Source of the DNA: Bacteroidota bacterium
GTDB lineage: Bacteria; Bacteroidota; Bacteroidia; Flavobacteriales_D; Crocinitomicaceae
Direction: 5' to 3'
Assembly: GCA_030148165.1 (NCBI GenBank)
Contig: JASBTZ010000003.1
Span: 620,001 to 684,000, forward strand
DNA: 64,000 nt
Translations under genes and position numbers: made by a program
Notes under the pieces: model-generated
The model's database searches: none
What the model was told of the DNA's origin: nothing
What the model saw: only the letters and a program-made list of their open reading frames with translations
Shown here: positions 36,601-44,253 of the stretch, one piece after another
Layout of the letters: the number at the start of each line of letters is the position of its first letter
Position numbering within the stretch: the first letter of the stretch is position 1

Positions 36601-36758
36601 GTTACCGCTGCGGAACGACCACCTCGAAAGGGACCTATACAACGGTAATCCAGCTCGGAATTGATGTTAGCAAAAGCGTCCTTGCTTTTATCTACTTGGG
36701 CGCTTACCGACCACGAAAGGGTAATAAGTATAATTGAGAGTAAGGCTCTACTGATCAT
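33657..36758 (-). CDS. Large VPS10/sortilin-like BNR-repeat exported protein
   Basis: A 1033-residue protein when started at ATG 36758, which gives a clean signal peptide (MISRALLSIILITLSWSVSAQ). At least ten Asp-box repeats occur through residues 50-680 (for example STDGGTTWKRI, SDDGGDTWQKT, SRDGGKNWKNV, STDGGQNWKTF), forming two beta-propellers. The start of the mature part, IGPFRGGRSAAVTGV, is typical of the 'glycosyl hydrolase, VPS10-like' family in Bacteroidota. The last 300 residues hold a beta domain and a helical region. The family is exported and often linked to protein or carbohydrate turnover, but no catalytic site is established. No T9SS domain is visible at the end. Confidence 0.85.
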   Translation of the reverse strand: MISRALLSIILITLSWSVSAQVDKSKDAFANINSELDYRCIGPFRGGRSAAVTGVEGKPMLFYMGATGGGVWRTQNGGSTWENISDGYFGGSIGAVEVSPSHSNVIYVGGGETTVRGNVSPGTGMYKSIDGGRSWKSIGLKNSRHIPRVRVHPKNPDIVYAAVLGDLFKDSEERGVYKSTDGGTTWKRILFANNRSGAVDLILDPVNPEIIYASTWNVRRTPWDFSSGGDGSELWKSTDGGATWESLMDKEGMPEGTIGIIGVTVSPVDPDRVWAIIENDNGGVFRSDDGGDTWQKTNSDRSLRQRAWYYSKIYADSKDVNKVYVMNVAYHVSKDGGKTFKSRYAPHGDHHDLWIAPEDPNRLIIADDGGAQISYDGGGSWSTYMNQPTAQFYRVTTDDHFPYRVYGAQQDNSTIRIDSRSDRYFITDRNWESTAGGESAHLAPDPKDNEIVFGGSYGGYLTRYNHHTEMNRAINVWPDNPIGYGAEGMKYRFQWNFPIFFSPHDPNKLYTCSQFLHVSYNGGESWEIISPDLSRNDSIKLVSSGGPITKDNTGVEYYATIFAAAESPYEKDLLWCGSDDGLIHVSRDGGKNWKNVTPKKLPEWTQINSIEVDPFQKGGLYVAATRYKLGDYKPYLYYTADYGETWQLITNGIPQDHFTRVVRADRKVKGLLYCGTEFGMYVSTDGGQNWKTFQLNLPLVPITDLALKDNDLIVATQGRSFWILDDLNVIWDELSKSTGKDELRLFSVHPTVGYGGGNGKESQTAGTNHPDGVRFYFNLPETEKTVSLKFYSSDGELIRSYSTKASEKEGKLKVETGMNHFNWNTRYEKADKFDGMLMWWGTLEGPKAPPGMYTARLIMDEDSVETKFEILHDPRSEGTKEDRQAQFEFLLEIRNKLDETHDAIRHMRTIKGQIIALNARLDKDEYEKVINEGKRLDSLMTAIEKELYQTKLKSNQDMLNYPIKLNNKLAHVASLASMGIYRPTEQMIGVKNDITGKINVQLEKWHKIRDHGLPAYNELIRTEKVNLIGVKED

Positions 36759-36809
36759 TTTCAAAATTTTTGGAGCCTTAAAATACAAATTATTTAGGTG
36801 GCGTTAATT

Positions 36810-38042
36810 TTATCTCCGACTCTTATTGCGATTCTTAAAGAATTCCTGTTTGCGACGTTGCTTCTCCTTCTCCCACTCTTTCTTCTCATCCTTATTCATG
36901 GGTTTTTCGGTTTGCGGGAAGGGGTTATTTGAAACCTGTTCGATCTTTTGACCGATGAGTTTTTCAATATCCCTTACATAGACGTTTTCTTCCGGTTCGC
37001 AAATGGAAAGTGCTGTTCCTGTCTCTCCCGCACGACCAACGCGACCAATACGATGCACATAGGTTTCGGGTACATTTGGAATATCGTAATTGATGACATA
37101 GTTCAGCTGATCGATGTCGATCCCACGCGCTGCAATGTCGGTTGCTACGAGGACATTCAGTTTTCCATCCTTAAAATTGCTAAGCGCTTTCTGACGCTGA
37201 TTCTGTGCTTTATCACCATGAATGGCAACAGCACTGACATTCTTTTTCTTTAGATCCCGTACGAGTCGGTCTGCACCGTGCTTCGTTCGAACAAAGACCA
37301 AAGCCTGATCGATTTCTCGGTCCTTCATTAGATGGAGGATCAAATTTTTCTTATCGGCTTTATTGGTGAAGTACATATATTGTTGAACGGTCTCGGCTGT
37401 AGTAGACTCAGGACTCACCTCGATCTTTACGGGTTGATCCAGGATCTTTCTTGACAGCTCCACAATGTTATTGGGCATGGTTGCTGAGAAGAACAGGGAT
37501 TGTCGCTCTCTTGGCAGCACCTTAATGATTCGTTTGATATCGTTAATGAAGCCCATATCGAGCATACGATCTGCTTCATCGAGGACGAAGATTTCGATAT
37601 GATCGAGTGAGATGATTCCCTGATCCATCAGATCGAGTAATCGTCCTGGCGTTGCAACGAGGATGTCTACTCCTTTATCAAGCTGTATGACCTGACTATG
37701 TTGTTTCACACCACCAAAGATCACAGCGTGTCTGAGCTGTGTGTGTTTTGCGTATGCGTTGATGTTTTCTTCGATCTGTATCGCCAGCTCTCTGGTCGGT
37801 GTGATGATCAGGTTTCGGATCACACGCTTTTTTTGTTGCGCTTGTTGTTCCGATAAAAGCTGTATGATCGGTATGGCGAACGCGGCGGTTTTACCTGTTC
37901 CCGTTTGTGCTACACCGAGCAGGTCTTTTTGTTGTAAAACGACCGGAATCGCTTTCTGCTGAATTGGTGTAGGTGTTGAGTATCCCTTTTCATGAAGGGC
38001 TTTTAGGATTGATTCTTTCAACCCAAGTTCGTTAAATTTCAA
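36810..38042 (-). CDS. DEAD-box RNA helicase, RhlE-like
   Basis: A 410-residue helicase with all motifs: the Q motif (GYSTPTPIQQKAIP), I AQTGTGKT, Ia PTRELA, Ib TPGR, II DEAD (LDEADRMLDMGF), III SAT, IV ALVFVRTK, V ATDIAARGID and VI HRIGRVGRAG. The tail is short and very basic (KEKQRRKQEFFKNRNKSRR), fitting RNA binding as in RhlE/CsdA-type proteins of cold-adapted or aquatic Bacteroidota. It unwinds RNA in ribosome assembly or decay. It is transcribed separately from the secreted proteins downstream, with a gap of 51 bases. Confidence 0.93.
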   Translation of the reverse strand: MKFNELGLKESILKALHEKGYSTPTPIQQKAIPVVLQQKDLLGVAQTGTGKTAAFAIPIIQLLSEQQAQQKKRVIRNLIITPTRELAIQIEENINAYAKHTQLRHAVIFGGVKQHSQVIQLDKGVDILVATPGRLLDLMDQGIISLDHIEIFVLDEADRMLDMGFINDIKRIIKVLPRERQSLFFSATMPNNIVELSRKILDQPVKIEVSPESTTAETVQQYMYFTNKADKKNLILHLMKDREIDQALVFVRTKHGADRLVRDLKKKNVSAVAIHGDKAQNQRQKALSNFKDGKLNVLVATDIAARGIDIDQLNYVINYDIPNVPETYVHRIGRVGRAGETGTALSICEPEENVYVRDIEKLIGQKIEQVSNNPFPQTEKPMNKDEKKEWEKEKQRRKQEFFKNRNKSRR

Positions 38043-38165
38043 AATATTGGATTCGTTTCCTCTCGTGATAATTAATGTTATGAATGAGGAGAGGTTTATT
38101 CATTCGATATACAAAGATACGATTAATTCAGGGATTGGGGTTATTTATCCCCTTTCTCAGGCGAT

Positions 38166-38582
38166 TCAAATCTCCGACATCATCTCTTCAACCAAAATCA
38201 CATTGTGTCGACCGAAAGTTGAATAATAGATTTGAAGGAGTAAAAATGGAATTGCACACAACAAAAATATGGGGGGTTCAATAGGTTTGGTAAATTCCGT
38301 AATAAAATGCAAGACTGCAAAAAATACCAGTAGATACGTCGCAGCAGTTGACACTCTGTTCTGCTTTATAACGTATTTCTTTGAGTCATTAAAGTTTAAT
38401 GAAATAGGTTTTGACCAATAATTCATAATCTTAACGGTGAGCTCTTCTGAATTTGGAGGAATATTTATTTCTAATTGTTCCCCGTCCGCAATTGAAGAAT
38501 GCACTTCCTCATCGATATAAATCTTGAATTTCCGTGCCATTAGCATGAGGTTAGACTTCCGGTATAGAATTATACTACTCAT
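38166..38582 (-). CDS. Hypothetical two-helix membrane protein
   Basis: Up to 138 residues; the real start may be one of the inner ATGs (around residue 13 or 16, giving MARKFKIYIDEEV). The N-terminal part looks like a small beta domain (KFKIYIDEEVHSSI, LEINIPPNSEELTVKI) and the C-terminal half has two hydrophobic helices (STAATYLLVFFAVLHFI and PIFLLCAIPFLLLQIYY). No family is recognised. It is AT-rich compared with neighbours to the left and marks the beginning of the accessory stretch. Expression context is unclear; the gene stands alone. Confidence 0.55.
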   Translation of the reverse strand: MSSIILYRKSNLMLMARKFKIYIDEEVHSSIADGEQLEINIPPNSEELTVKIMNYWSKPISLNFNDSKKYVIKQNRVSTAATYLLVFFAVLHFITEFTKPIEPPIFLLCAIPFLLLQIYYSTFGRHNVILVEEMMSEI

Positions 38583-38741
38583 TTGGTAAAATTAAAATCA
38601 GGTATTAACGGTTTTTTATATGACTCGTAGCGTGTAAATCAACAATAATTATTCTGTTAAGTACGAACCAAATACCCCTTAACTTTGAATTATGCAACTA
38701 ATCAGCCATGCGCTATATAAGGCAGGCGTTAGGCAAAGTTA

Positions 38742-39572
38742 TTATTTATCATTTTCGCTATTATAAATTTTCTCCCAAGCTTTTCTTTTCATTGTAAAAA
38801 GAGATTCCTTCTCTAAATCAAATATAGAAACTTCCTTTTCGCTCATAACAATGTGTTGATTCCATTCAACATAGTTTTTATACAGTAATAATGTACATAT
38901 GTCAGTAGATGAAATATATTCTGTTATCACGTGTGTGTGAATTGTCGAAACAGTTGGATTTTCTTTATCTTCTGAAGTGTATGGGAACTGTAAAATGGAG
39001 TTATGAATTTTCTCTTTTTTCTTAAATTCATTTTTCATGTCGTAACTCAATTTATAGTCGTTTCCAAGTAAAACAATTCCAGAAACTTGTGGTCCAGTTA
39101 ACACAAAAACGCTTCTTTCTTTATCGGTAATTAAAGGAATAAAATTCAATGAAGTATTATCGTAAAAACTGAAAAACTTGTCTTTGTTTTCATAAGCTCT
39201 ATCTTTCGCATCTTGACGGAGTGAAATAAGATTTTTTTCTAAATCAGTTGCATTATGATCCAAAGTGTCAATTCTTATTGGCTCTGGTTTTGGTAGGCTG
39301 TCAAACTCATATCTTATCAATATTTTATCAGGGTCAAATCGACTGAAGAAAATGGTGTTAATCTTATTATCGGCAGTTTCATATGATAAATATCCACCAA
39401 CTGAATCTTTTTTCGTTTTAAACCTTGCCAACAGATCGTCTGTTCCATACCAAGAACCTTTTTCAATTCGAAAAAGTAATTTTCCTTCGTTCAGTATTTT
39501 TTCAGTTTCGTTATTTTGAGAGTAGATAAGAGAACTAGACAATAGTAATAATGCTATAATTATTTTCTGCAT
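38742..39572 (-). CDS. Exported hypothetical protein
   Basis: A 276-residue protein with a signal peptide (MQKIIIALLLLSSSLIYSQ). The mature part is rich in charged residues with scattered beta-strand patterns (SVFVLTGPQVSGIVLLG, TVSTIHTHVITEY). No domain is recognised. It is AT-rich and separated by 170-200 bases from genes on both sides. Downstream of its stop is a GCGTTAGGC sequence resembling an integron cassette core, noted as a weak observation. The gene lies directly left of the tRNA-Arg and may belong to the same variable region. Confidence 0.6.
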   Translation of the reverse strand: MQKIIIALLLLSSSLIYSQNNETEKILNEGKLLFRIEKGSWYGTDDLLARFKTKKDSVGGYLSYETADNKINTIFFSRFDPDKILIRYEFDSLPKPEPIRIDTLDHNATDLEKNLISLRQDAKDRAYENKDKFFSFYDNTSLNFIPLITDKERSVFVLTGPQVSGIVLLGNDYKLSYDMKNEFKKKEKIHNSILQFPYTSEDKENPTVSTIHTHVITEYISSTDICTLLLYKNYVEWNQHIVMSEKEVSIFDLEKESLFTMKRKAWEKIYNSENDK

Positions 39573-39772
39573 TTGCGTTTCGTTTTAATTGTGCCCAACT
39601 CGTTTTAGGCACTACAAAATAGTACATAATGTCTATTATTTGAGGATAATGCCTCATAAAGTGCTTCACATACCCATTTGTTCGGGACAAGAATTATTGA
39701 TCTCATTGTCAGAAGAAAAAAACAAATTATATTTGCAACCCCAATTCAATGCAAACGTATTGAAAAAGGAAT

Positions 39773-39846
39773 GGCCTCGTAGCTCAACTGAATAGAGCAC
39801 TTGATTACGGCTCAAGAGGTTTCAGGTTTGAATCCTGACGAGGTCA
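39773..39846 (+). tRNA. tRNA-Arg (anticodon ACG)
   Basis: A 74-nt cloverleaf without an encoded CCA. Acceptor GGCCTCG pairs with CGAGGTC (one G-U); the D arm is GCTC/GAGC; the anticodon stem CTTGA/TCAAG encloses the loop TTACGGC, giving ACG; the T stem TCAGG/CCTGA encloses TTTGAAT; the discriminator is A. The D loop has GA instead of the usual GG and the T loop has T instead of C, so the near-universal G19-C56 tertiary pair appears as A19-U56. ACG is normally edited to ICG and reads CGU/CGC/CGA. Its 3' end is copied downstream (see repeat). Confidence 0.93.
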
Positions 39847-39980
39847 CAAGTGAAAATGGCTTCCCTTTCGGGAGGCCATTTTTGCTTTTTGAAGTCGGCA
39901 TATGGATGAAAATCTTGTTTGAAACGAAGGCTTGCCGAAGTTCGCCGACCGAAGTGGAGGCAATCATGACGAGGTCACAA
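39836..39980 (+). repeat. Duplicated tRNA 3' end (att-like direct repeat)
   Basis: TGACGAGGTCACAA at 39836-39849 (tRNA T-stem, acceptor and 3 flanking bases) recurs at 39967-39980. Extending left, 39831-39849 and 39962-39980 match at 18 of 19 positions. The period is 131 nt. Such copies of a tRNA 3' end mark integration sites of mobile elements, or the relic of a tandem tRNA. No integrase gene is present in the window. Confidence 0.6.
39853..39884 (+). terminator. Intrinsic terminator after tRNA-Arg
   Basis: AATGGCTTCCC-TTTC-GGGAGGCCATT followed by TTTG, starting 7-8 bases after the tRNA end. Confidence 0.8.
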
Positions 39981-39986
39981 AGTATA

Positions 39987-40024
39987 AAGCCAACTCTTTG
40001 ATATATAAAGGGTTGGCTTTTTTC
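39987..40024 (+). terminator. Second terminator, after the duplicated tRNA end
   Basis: AAGCCAACTCTTT (39987-39999), loop GATATAT, AAAGGGTTGGCTT (40007-40019), then T-rich. It isolates the tRNA transcript from the downstream cassette. Confidence 0.75.
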
Positions 40025-40161
40025 TTTCCCCATATATTCCCCATACTTTAATAGTATATCCAATCTCCTTTAAGTCTTAATGCTCGAATACATCACAATT
40101 AAAGGTTTTTTACATGTATAAATTGTATATTAATTCGCGGTATAAGGAAGTGAGACACAAT

Positions 40162-40190
40162 CATTACACTTATCAGACCATTACACTTAT
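40162..40190. promoter_or_regulatory. Direct-repeat operator candidate before the TIR gene
   Basis: CATTACACTTAT occurs at 40162-40173 and 40179-40190, a 17-nt period, ending 16 bases before ATG 40207. In addition GTATAAG (40140-40146) and CTTATAC (40186-40192) are inverted repeats bracketing the pair. No good TAnnTTTG box is visible, so the cassette may use a different promoter or a phage-type regulator. Confidence 0.4.
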
Positions 40191-40206
40191 ACGTTAACAT
40201 TAAACT

Positions 40207-41070
40207 ATGACCCCTATTCAGATATTTAAAAATGGAATAGCTAAGGCAAAAATAAAAGACTACGAGGGAGCATTATTAGACTTTAATATCGTTATTCAAC
40301 TTGATCCTGAGGGTAATGCGAATTATTACAACAATAAAGGCTCAGCACTTAGTTATCTCGGTAGAAAAAAAGAAGCAATGGCTGAATTTGATAAAGCTAT
40401 TCAACTTGATCCTAATAACTCTCATTTCTACTTTAACAGAGCCGAAAACCTCGCATATTTTTGCAACTATAAAAGAGCAATAGCAGACTATAAAAAATGT
40501 CTTTCTATATCTCCAAATGATCATGAAGCGAGGTATCAAATGAAGCTGGCTGAATTTTACAGGGATTTAGAGAGAAATAACACACAAAACAAAGAACCTA
40601 TAGAGAAAAAGATCAAATTGTTCATTTCTTATTCTCATAAAGATGAAGAATTGAAAGAACAGTTCGATAATCATCTTAGTACACTTAAAAGAATGGGGTT
40701 TATTGAAGTATGGAATGATCGTGAGATCACTGCATCGGATGAATGGGAACAAGAAATAGATGAAAATTTGAATGATGCTGATATAATAGCCTGTCTAATA
40801 AGCTCTGATTTCATAAGTTCCGATTATTGTTTTTCAAAAGAAATGGAACTTGCGATTGAAAAGCACGATAATCATGAGGCTAAAGTACTTCCAATTATTG
40901 TCAGACCTGTAGTCTGGAATATTTTACCAATAGGTGAAATTCAAGCTTTACCTAAAGATGGAAAAGCAGTTACTTCTTGGTCTAATATAGATGAAGCATT
41001 TCAAAATATCACAGAAGGAATTTTAAAGCTTATCAATGAAATAAAAAATGACCTTAGTAGAGAAATATAA
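40207..41070 (+). CDS. TPR-TIR protein (putative NADase effector)
   Basis: A 287-residue two-part protein. Residues 3-105 are three tetratricopeptide repeats (ALLDFNIVIQLDP, KKEAMAEFDKAIQLDP, YKRAIADYKKCLSISP), likely a protein-binding platform. Residues about 136-275 are a TIR domain: KLFISYSHKDEELK (box 1), the FIEVWNDREI region, ADIIACLISSDFISSDYCFSKEME, with Glu212 at the expected catalytic position. Bacterial TIR domains of this kind cleave NAD+ or make cyclic ADP-ribose signals in phage defence. There is no signal peptide, so it is cytoplasmic. Its end overlaps the next gene by 23 bases. NADase activity is predicted, not shown. Confidence 0.85.
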   Translation: MTPIQIFKNGIAKAKIKDYEGALLDFNIVIQLDPEGNANYYNNKGSALSYLGRKKEAMAEFDKAIQLDPNNSHFYFNRAENLAYFCNYKRAIADYKKCLSISPNDHEARYQMKLAEFYRDLERNNTQNKEPIEKKIKLFISYSHKDEELKEQFDNHLSTLKRMGFIEVWNDREITASDEWEQEIDENLNDADIIACLISSDFISSDYCFSKEMELAIEKHDNHEAKVLPIIVRPVVWNILPIGEIQALPKDGKAVTSWSNIDEAFQNITEGILKLINEIKNDLSREI

Positions 41071-42034
41071 AGATGAGTTGAAGCTTTACCAAGAGTTTGG
41101 AGAAAGCCTTCTGGTTGACCTCTCAAGCAAAGTGGTTAATAATGAAAGGCTTAATGTCCAGCAAATTTCAGGAAGGCTAAAAGACCCAACTAGTTTGCAG
41201 AACAAGGTTTCATCCGACTCTAAGTATAAAGAACTTTCTGATGTCACAGACCTAGTTGGCTTGAGAATTATTGTAACATACAGAAATGAAATTCCATTTA
41301 TAATATCACAAATTAAGGATGCGTTTGAAATTGACGAAGAAAACACGAATACGAATGATCCTAAATCTGAATCTGAATTTGGTTATTCTTCATATCATGT
41401 TATAATTAGTAATGCAAAAGTTGAGTCTTTCAAATCTCATAATTTAAAGTTTAAGAATTTAAAAGCAGAGGTGCAAATTAGAACAATATTGCAGCACGCA
41501 TGGGCAGATATTTCGCATATGATTGACTACAAAGCCAAACACCGACCTGAATCAAATCATAGAAGAAAGCTTTTCAGGGTTGCTGCATTACTGGAGTTGG
41601 CAGATCAAGAATTTGGCGATTTAAGAGAGGAGATCGTCAAAAGTCAAAAAGATCTCATACCTCGAGACATAACTCAATATCCTGATATTGAAATAACCCC
41701 TGAATCATTACAGGCTTTTGTAATGGAATCAGATTCGTGCAACGCATTGGATCAAAGAATTGCTAACATTACGGACAGCACCCTCCATTTTAACGATGAG
41801 TCAATTATTGGAAAAAACCTAATGCAAATAAGAAAATTGGAAATTTCTACACTAAAGGAACTTGATGAAAAAATGCGAGATAAATCTGATGACATCGTTC
41901 AAGCATTTGAAGATCAAAACAAAACATGGATAGAATTTCGAGATGCCTTTCCCGAATCACACGGTAACTCAACAGTCCCTAGAGGGGTCGCAATAACTTA
42001 TCTTTATTTTCTTATCAAGCGTCAATTTGACTAA
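41048..42034 (+). CDS. RelA/SpoT-domain nucleotide pyrophosphokinase-like protein
   Basis: A 328-residue protein with a RelA/SpoT synthetase domain at about 20-165 and a helical C-terminus with no HD hydrolase, TGS or ACT domain. Motifs: SGRLKDPTSL (Arg43, Lys45 for ATP), DVTDLVGLRIIV (Asp68 for metal), FGYSSYHVII, and EVQIRTILQHAWADISH (Glu141, Arg145, His150). All residues expected for pyrophosphate transfer seem to be present. It resembles small alarmone synthetases and toxSAS-type toxins, and so could make (p)ppGpp, ppApp or modify tRNA ends. It is translationally coupled to the TIR gene by a 23-base overlap, which suggests a joint system. Confidence 0.85.
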   Translation: MTLVEKYKDELKLYQEFGESLLVDLSSKVVNNERLNVQQISGRLKDPTSLQNKVSSDSKYKELSDVTDLVGLRIIVTYRNEIPFIISQIKDAFEIDEENTNTNDPKSESEFGYSSYHVIISNAKVESFKSHNLKFKNLKAEVQIRTILQHAWADISHMIDYKAKHRPESNHRRKLFRVAALLELADQEFGDLREEIVKSQKDLIPRDITQYPDIEITPESLQAFVMESDSCNALDQRIANITDSTLHFNDESIIGKNLMQIRKLEISTLKELDEKMRDKSDDIVQAFEDQNKTWIEFRDAFPESHGNSTVPRGVAITYLYFLIKRQFD

Positions 42035-42070
42035 CCAATATGTTACTAAAATCAACTACAAAAGATAAAA

Positions 42071-43411
42071 ATGGATAAAATTGAGTTCCTAAGTGATGAG
42101 GCTATAAGATCAAGAGAGCTTGACAAGTTTAACAGGAATAACTTTGTTGAATCTGTGGCCAATATAATATATTCCCAATCCACTGCTGTAAACGCTGATG
42201 GCGATTCAGACTACAAGAATGTAGAGGAAAATTTGGTAATAGGAATCTTCGGAGAATGGGGATTGGGTAAATCTAGCATCCTCAATCTTTTGAACGAAGT
42301 TTTAATTGACAAAGGCTTAAGAACTATATATTTTAATCCTTGGATGTATAATAATGAAGAGCAGTTGGTGGCTTCTCTTTTTAATAATATCATCAAAAAC
42401 GTAGACCTTGAAGATTCAATAAAAGATAACCTGATCAATTTTTTTAAAAAGTATTTACCCTTAGTGTCAATAGCTTTTCCAGGGGCAAGCCAAGTTGGGA
42501 ATGCAATTATCAATTCAGTTGAGGCAGATGAAGATACAATAGATGCTTTTTATTGTAAATCCAAGATTGATGAAATTTTATCCGGGACAGCCAACCCACT
42601 AATCATTTTTATTGATGATGTAGATCGGTTAAGTAAAGATGAAATTCACGTCTTGTTCAAAACACTAAGACTTATTGCAAGTTTTAGACATGTTATTTAC
42701 GTTGTGGCTTGTGATTTTGAAATGGTTGCTAAATCAATCAAAGAGAACTATGTTGATGGTGATATAGAGGATGGAAGAGCTTTCATTGAGAAAATAATTC
42801 AAATACCGATAAGAATCCCTGAACTTAAATCAGATCAACTTTTGAGTTATGGAGTCGACCTAATATCAAAAACATCTAGTATTGATATGTCTACAAGCAA
42901 TCTATTCAAAGTTTTATTTGAAAGGTATTTCTACACACCAAGAGATGTAAAAAGATTTGTCAATGGCTTAAGATTCACACATAGTTATTTGAAAGGAGTT
43001 ATACCTGATGAAGAATTAATAATTCTAGAACTAATACGAGTTAAGGTTCATAGTTTGTATCATATTATTAAAATATATTATAGAGCAATTGGCGCTATTG
43101 ATACAGATACATATTATTCCACTGAATTCATACATTATGTTACTAAGCATCGTAAAGACTTTTTCAATTCAGAAGGCCATTTAGATCATCGGAATAAAGA
43201 ATTTAAAATCTATACGGATGTCTTCAAAGCTTTATTCAAGACGAACGATATTGTGACATTGAAATTTACTTCAACAAAAAACCCTATAAATAAGAGTAGC
43301 GGTTATAAACAAATCATGCAAGAAGGGTATCGTATTAGAAATAATGACTTAAGCAATCCGGAAAAACTTGTAGAATATTTCGAAAAATTACCCGAGACAC
43401 CGGAACACTAA
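42071..43411 (+). CDS. KAP-family P-loop NTPase
   Basis: A 446-residue protein. Walker A is GEWGLGKSS (61-69), preceded by the family phrase VIGIFGEWG; the KAP-typical FNPWMYNNEEQL follows at about 88-99; Walker B is LIIFIDDVDRL (177-187, Asp182/Asp183); a sensor-like FYTPRDVKRFVNGL lies near 290-305. A weakly hydrophobic stretch (about 128-150, LPLVSIAFPGASQVGNAI) stands where many KAP proteins carry membrane helices. KAP NTPases include the phage-exclusion protein PifA. It lies 36 bases after the RelA/SpoT gene and completes the cassette, perhaps as sensor or regulator. Base composition is visibly AT-rich (19 G/C in 42121-42180). Confidence 0.85.
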   Translation: MDKIEFLSDEAIRSRELDKFNRNNFVESVANIIYSQSTAVNADGDSDYKNVEENLVIGIFGEWGLGKSSILNLLNEVLIDKGLRTIYFNPWMYNNEEQLVASLFNNIIKNVDLEDSIKDNLINFFKKYLPLVSIAFPGASQVGNAIINSVEADEDTIDAFYCKSKIDEILSGTANPLIIFIDDVDRLSKDEIHVLFKTLRLIASFRHVIYVVACDFEMVAKSIKENYVDGDIEDGRAFIEKIIQIPIRIPELKSDQLLSYGVDLISKTSSIDMSTSNLFKVLFERYFYTPRDVKRFVNGLRFTHSYLKGVIPDEELIILELIRVKVHSLYHIIKIYYRAIGAIDTDTYYSTEFIHYVTKHRKDFFNSEGHLDHRNKEFKIYTDVFKALFKTNDIVTLKFTSTKNPINKSSGYKQIMQEGYRIRNNDLSNPEKLVEYFEKLPETPEH

Positions 43412-43655
43412 GCCTCTAAAAGAACCTACACTCCAATACATACTGTTTACTTCAATAAGCTAACTAGCTTCTTTATCAATACAGTTTTCTAGTAAAAAGA
43501 CTATTTCAGCAGGTGCAATATATTTCGATAGCACCTCATCATCATCTATGTTTTGCCAGATCCCTGCCCCACAAGAATTATAGAGAGTTTTGTGTTGTCT
43601 GTTGTACCACTTTGTGCTAATGTATAAATTGTTTTACCTTGTTTAATGATAAGTT

Positions 43656-44150
43656 ATGAGTGGTAAGAATGTAAGATTGATATGTATTGGGCTTTTGGTT
43701 GCAATTATTGATTCTTGTACTAAGGATAAAGTTCCTGCTATTCCTACAAGTGAACCATCAAAATGGGAATTAATTAGTGGTCATTATAAGGTGTATGATA
43801 CCATGGGTATTTATATCTATGACATGGATATCGTACATGTTCCGAATAACGAGATGCAAACTATTGATTCGCTAAGATTTGAGAATTTTGATAATGAATT
43901 TAACTTCACCACCAAACAAGAAATCTTTGGCAATCTTCCAATGCATGTCACAATTGGGTTTCATGATACGTTGTTTGATTCACAGGGCAACAGATGGAAA
44001 TTGACGGCAACGGCCTGGGAAGATTACAACAACTTTAAAAATGATACCATATTCTTTAGATTCAACAAAACAAATATAAATTATTACATCGAAGACTTGG
44101 TTCCATACTACTCCTGTGATTGTAGGCAGGTAGCTATACGGCAATATTAA
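43656..44150 (+). CDS. Putative lipoprotein
   Basis: A 164-residue protein. The N-terminus LICIGLLVAIIDSC contains a lipobox-like IIDSC, so it is probably cleaved at and anchored through this Cys. The mature part has beta-type strands (WELISGHYKVYDTMGIYIYDMDIVHV; RWKLTATAWEDY) and ends with YYSCDCRQVAIRQY. No family is recognised. It is AT-rich, like the KAP cassette 245 bases upstream, and may belong to the same variable region. The 43412-43655 gap holds no evident signal. Confidence 0.55.
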   Translation: MSGKNVRLICIGLLVAIIDSCTKDKVPAIPTSEPSKWELISGHYKVYDTMGIYIYDMDIVHVPNNEMQTIDSLRFENFDNEFNFTTKQEIFGNLPMHVTIGFHDTLFDSQGNRWKLTATAWEDYNNFKNDTIFFRFNKTNINYYIEDLVPYYSCDCRQVAIRQY

Positions 44151-44253
44151 TCAATTTTCATATTACCTAGACGGTCGTGTGGATTGGTTATCGAAGATCT
44201 TAAGATATACCCCTTAGAGCTAAATTGAATTCTACGCATAAGAGTTCCTTATA

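Noticed and set aside
39801-40063. Frames on both strands across the tRNA-Arg and its terminators
   Set aside because: They run through a tRNA and two hairpins, and have no plausible start or homology.
40207-43411. Known toxin-antitoxin or Thoeris identity for the TIR cassette
   Set aside because: No small antitoxin frame and no ThsA-like (SIR2/SLOG) gene is present, so it does not fit those systems.
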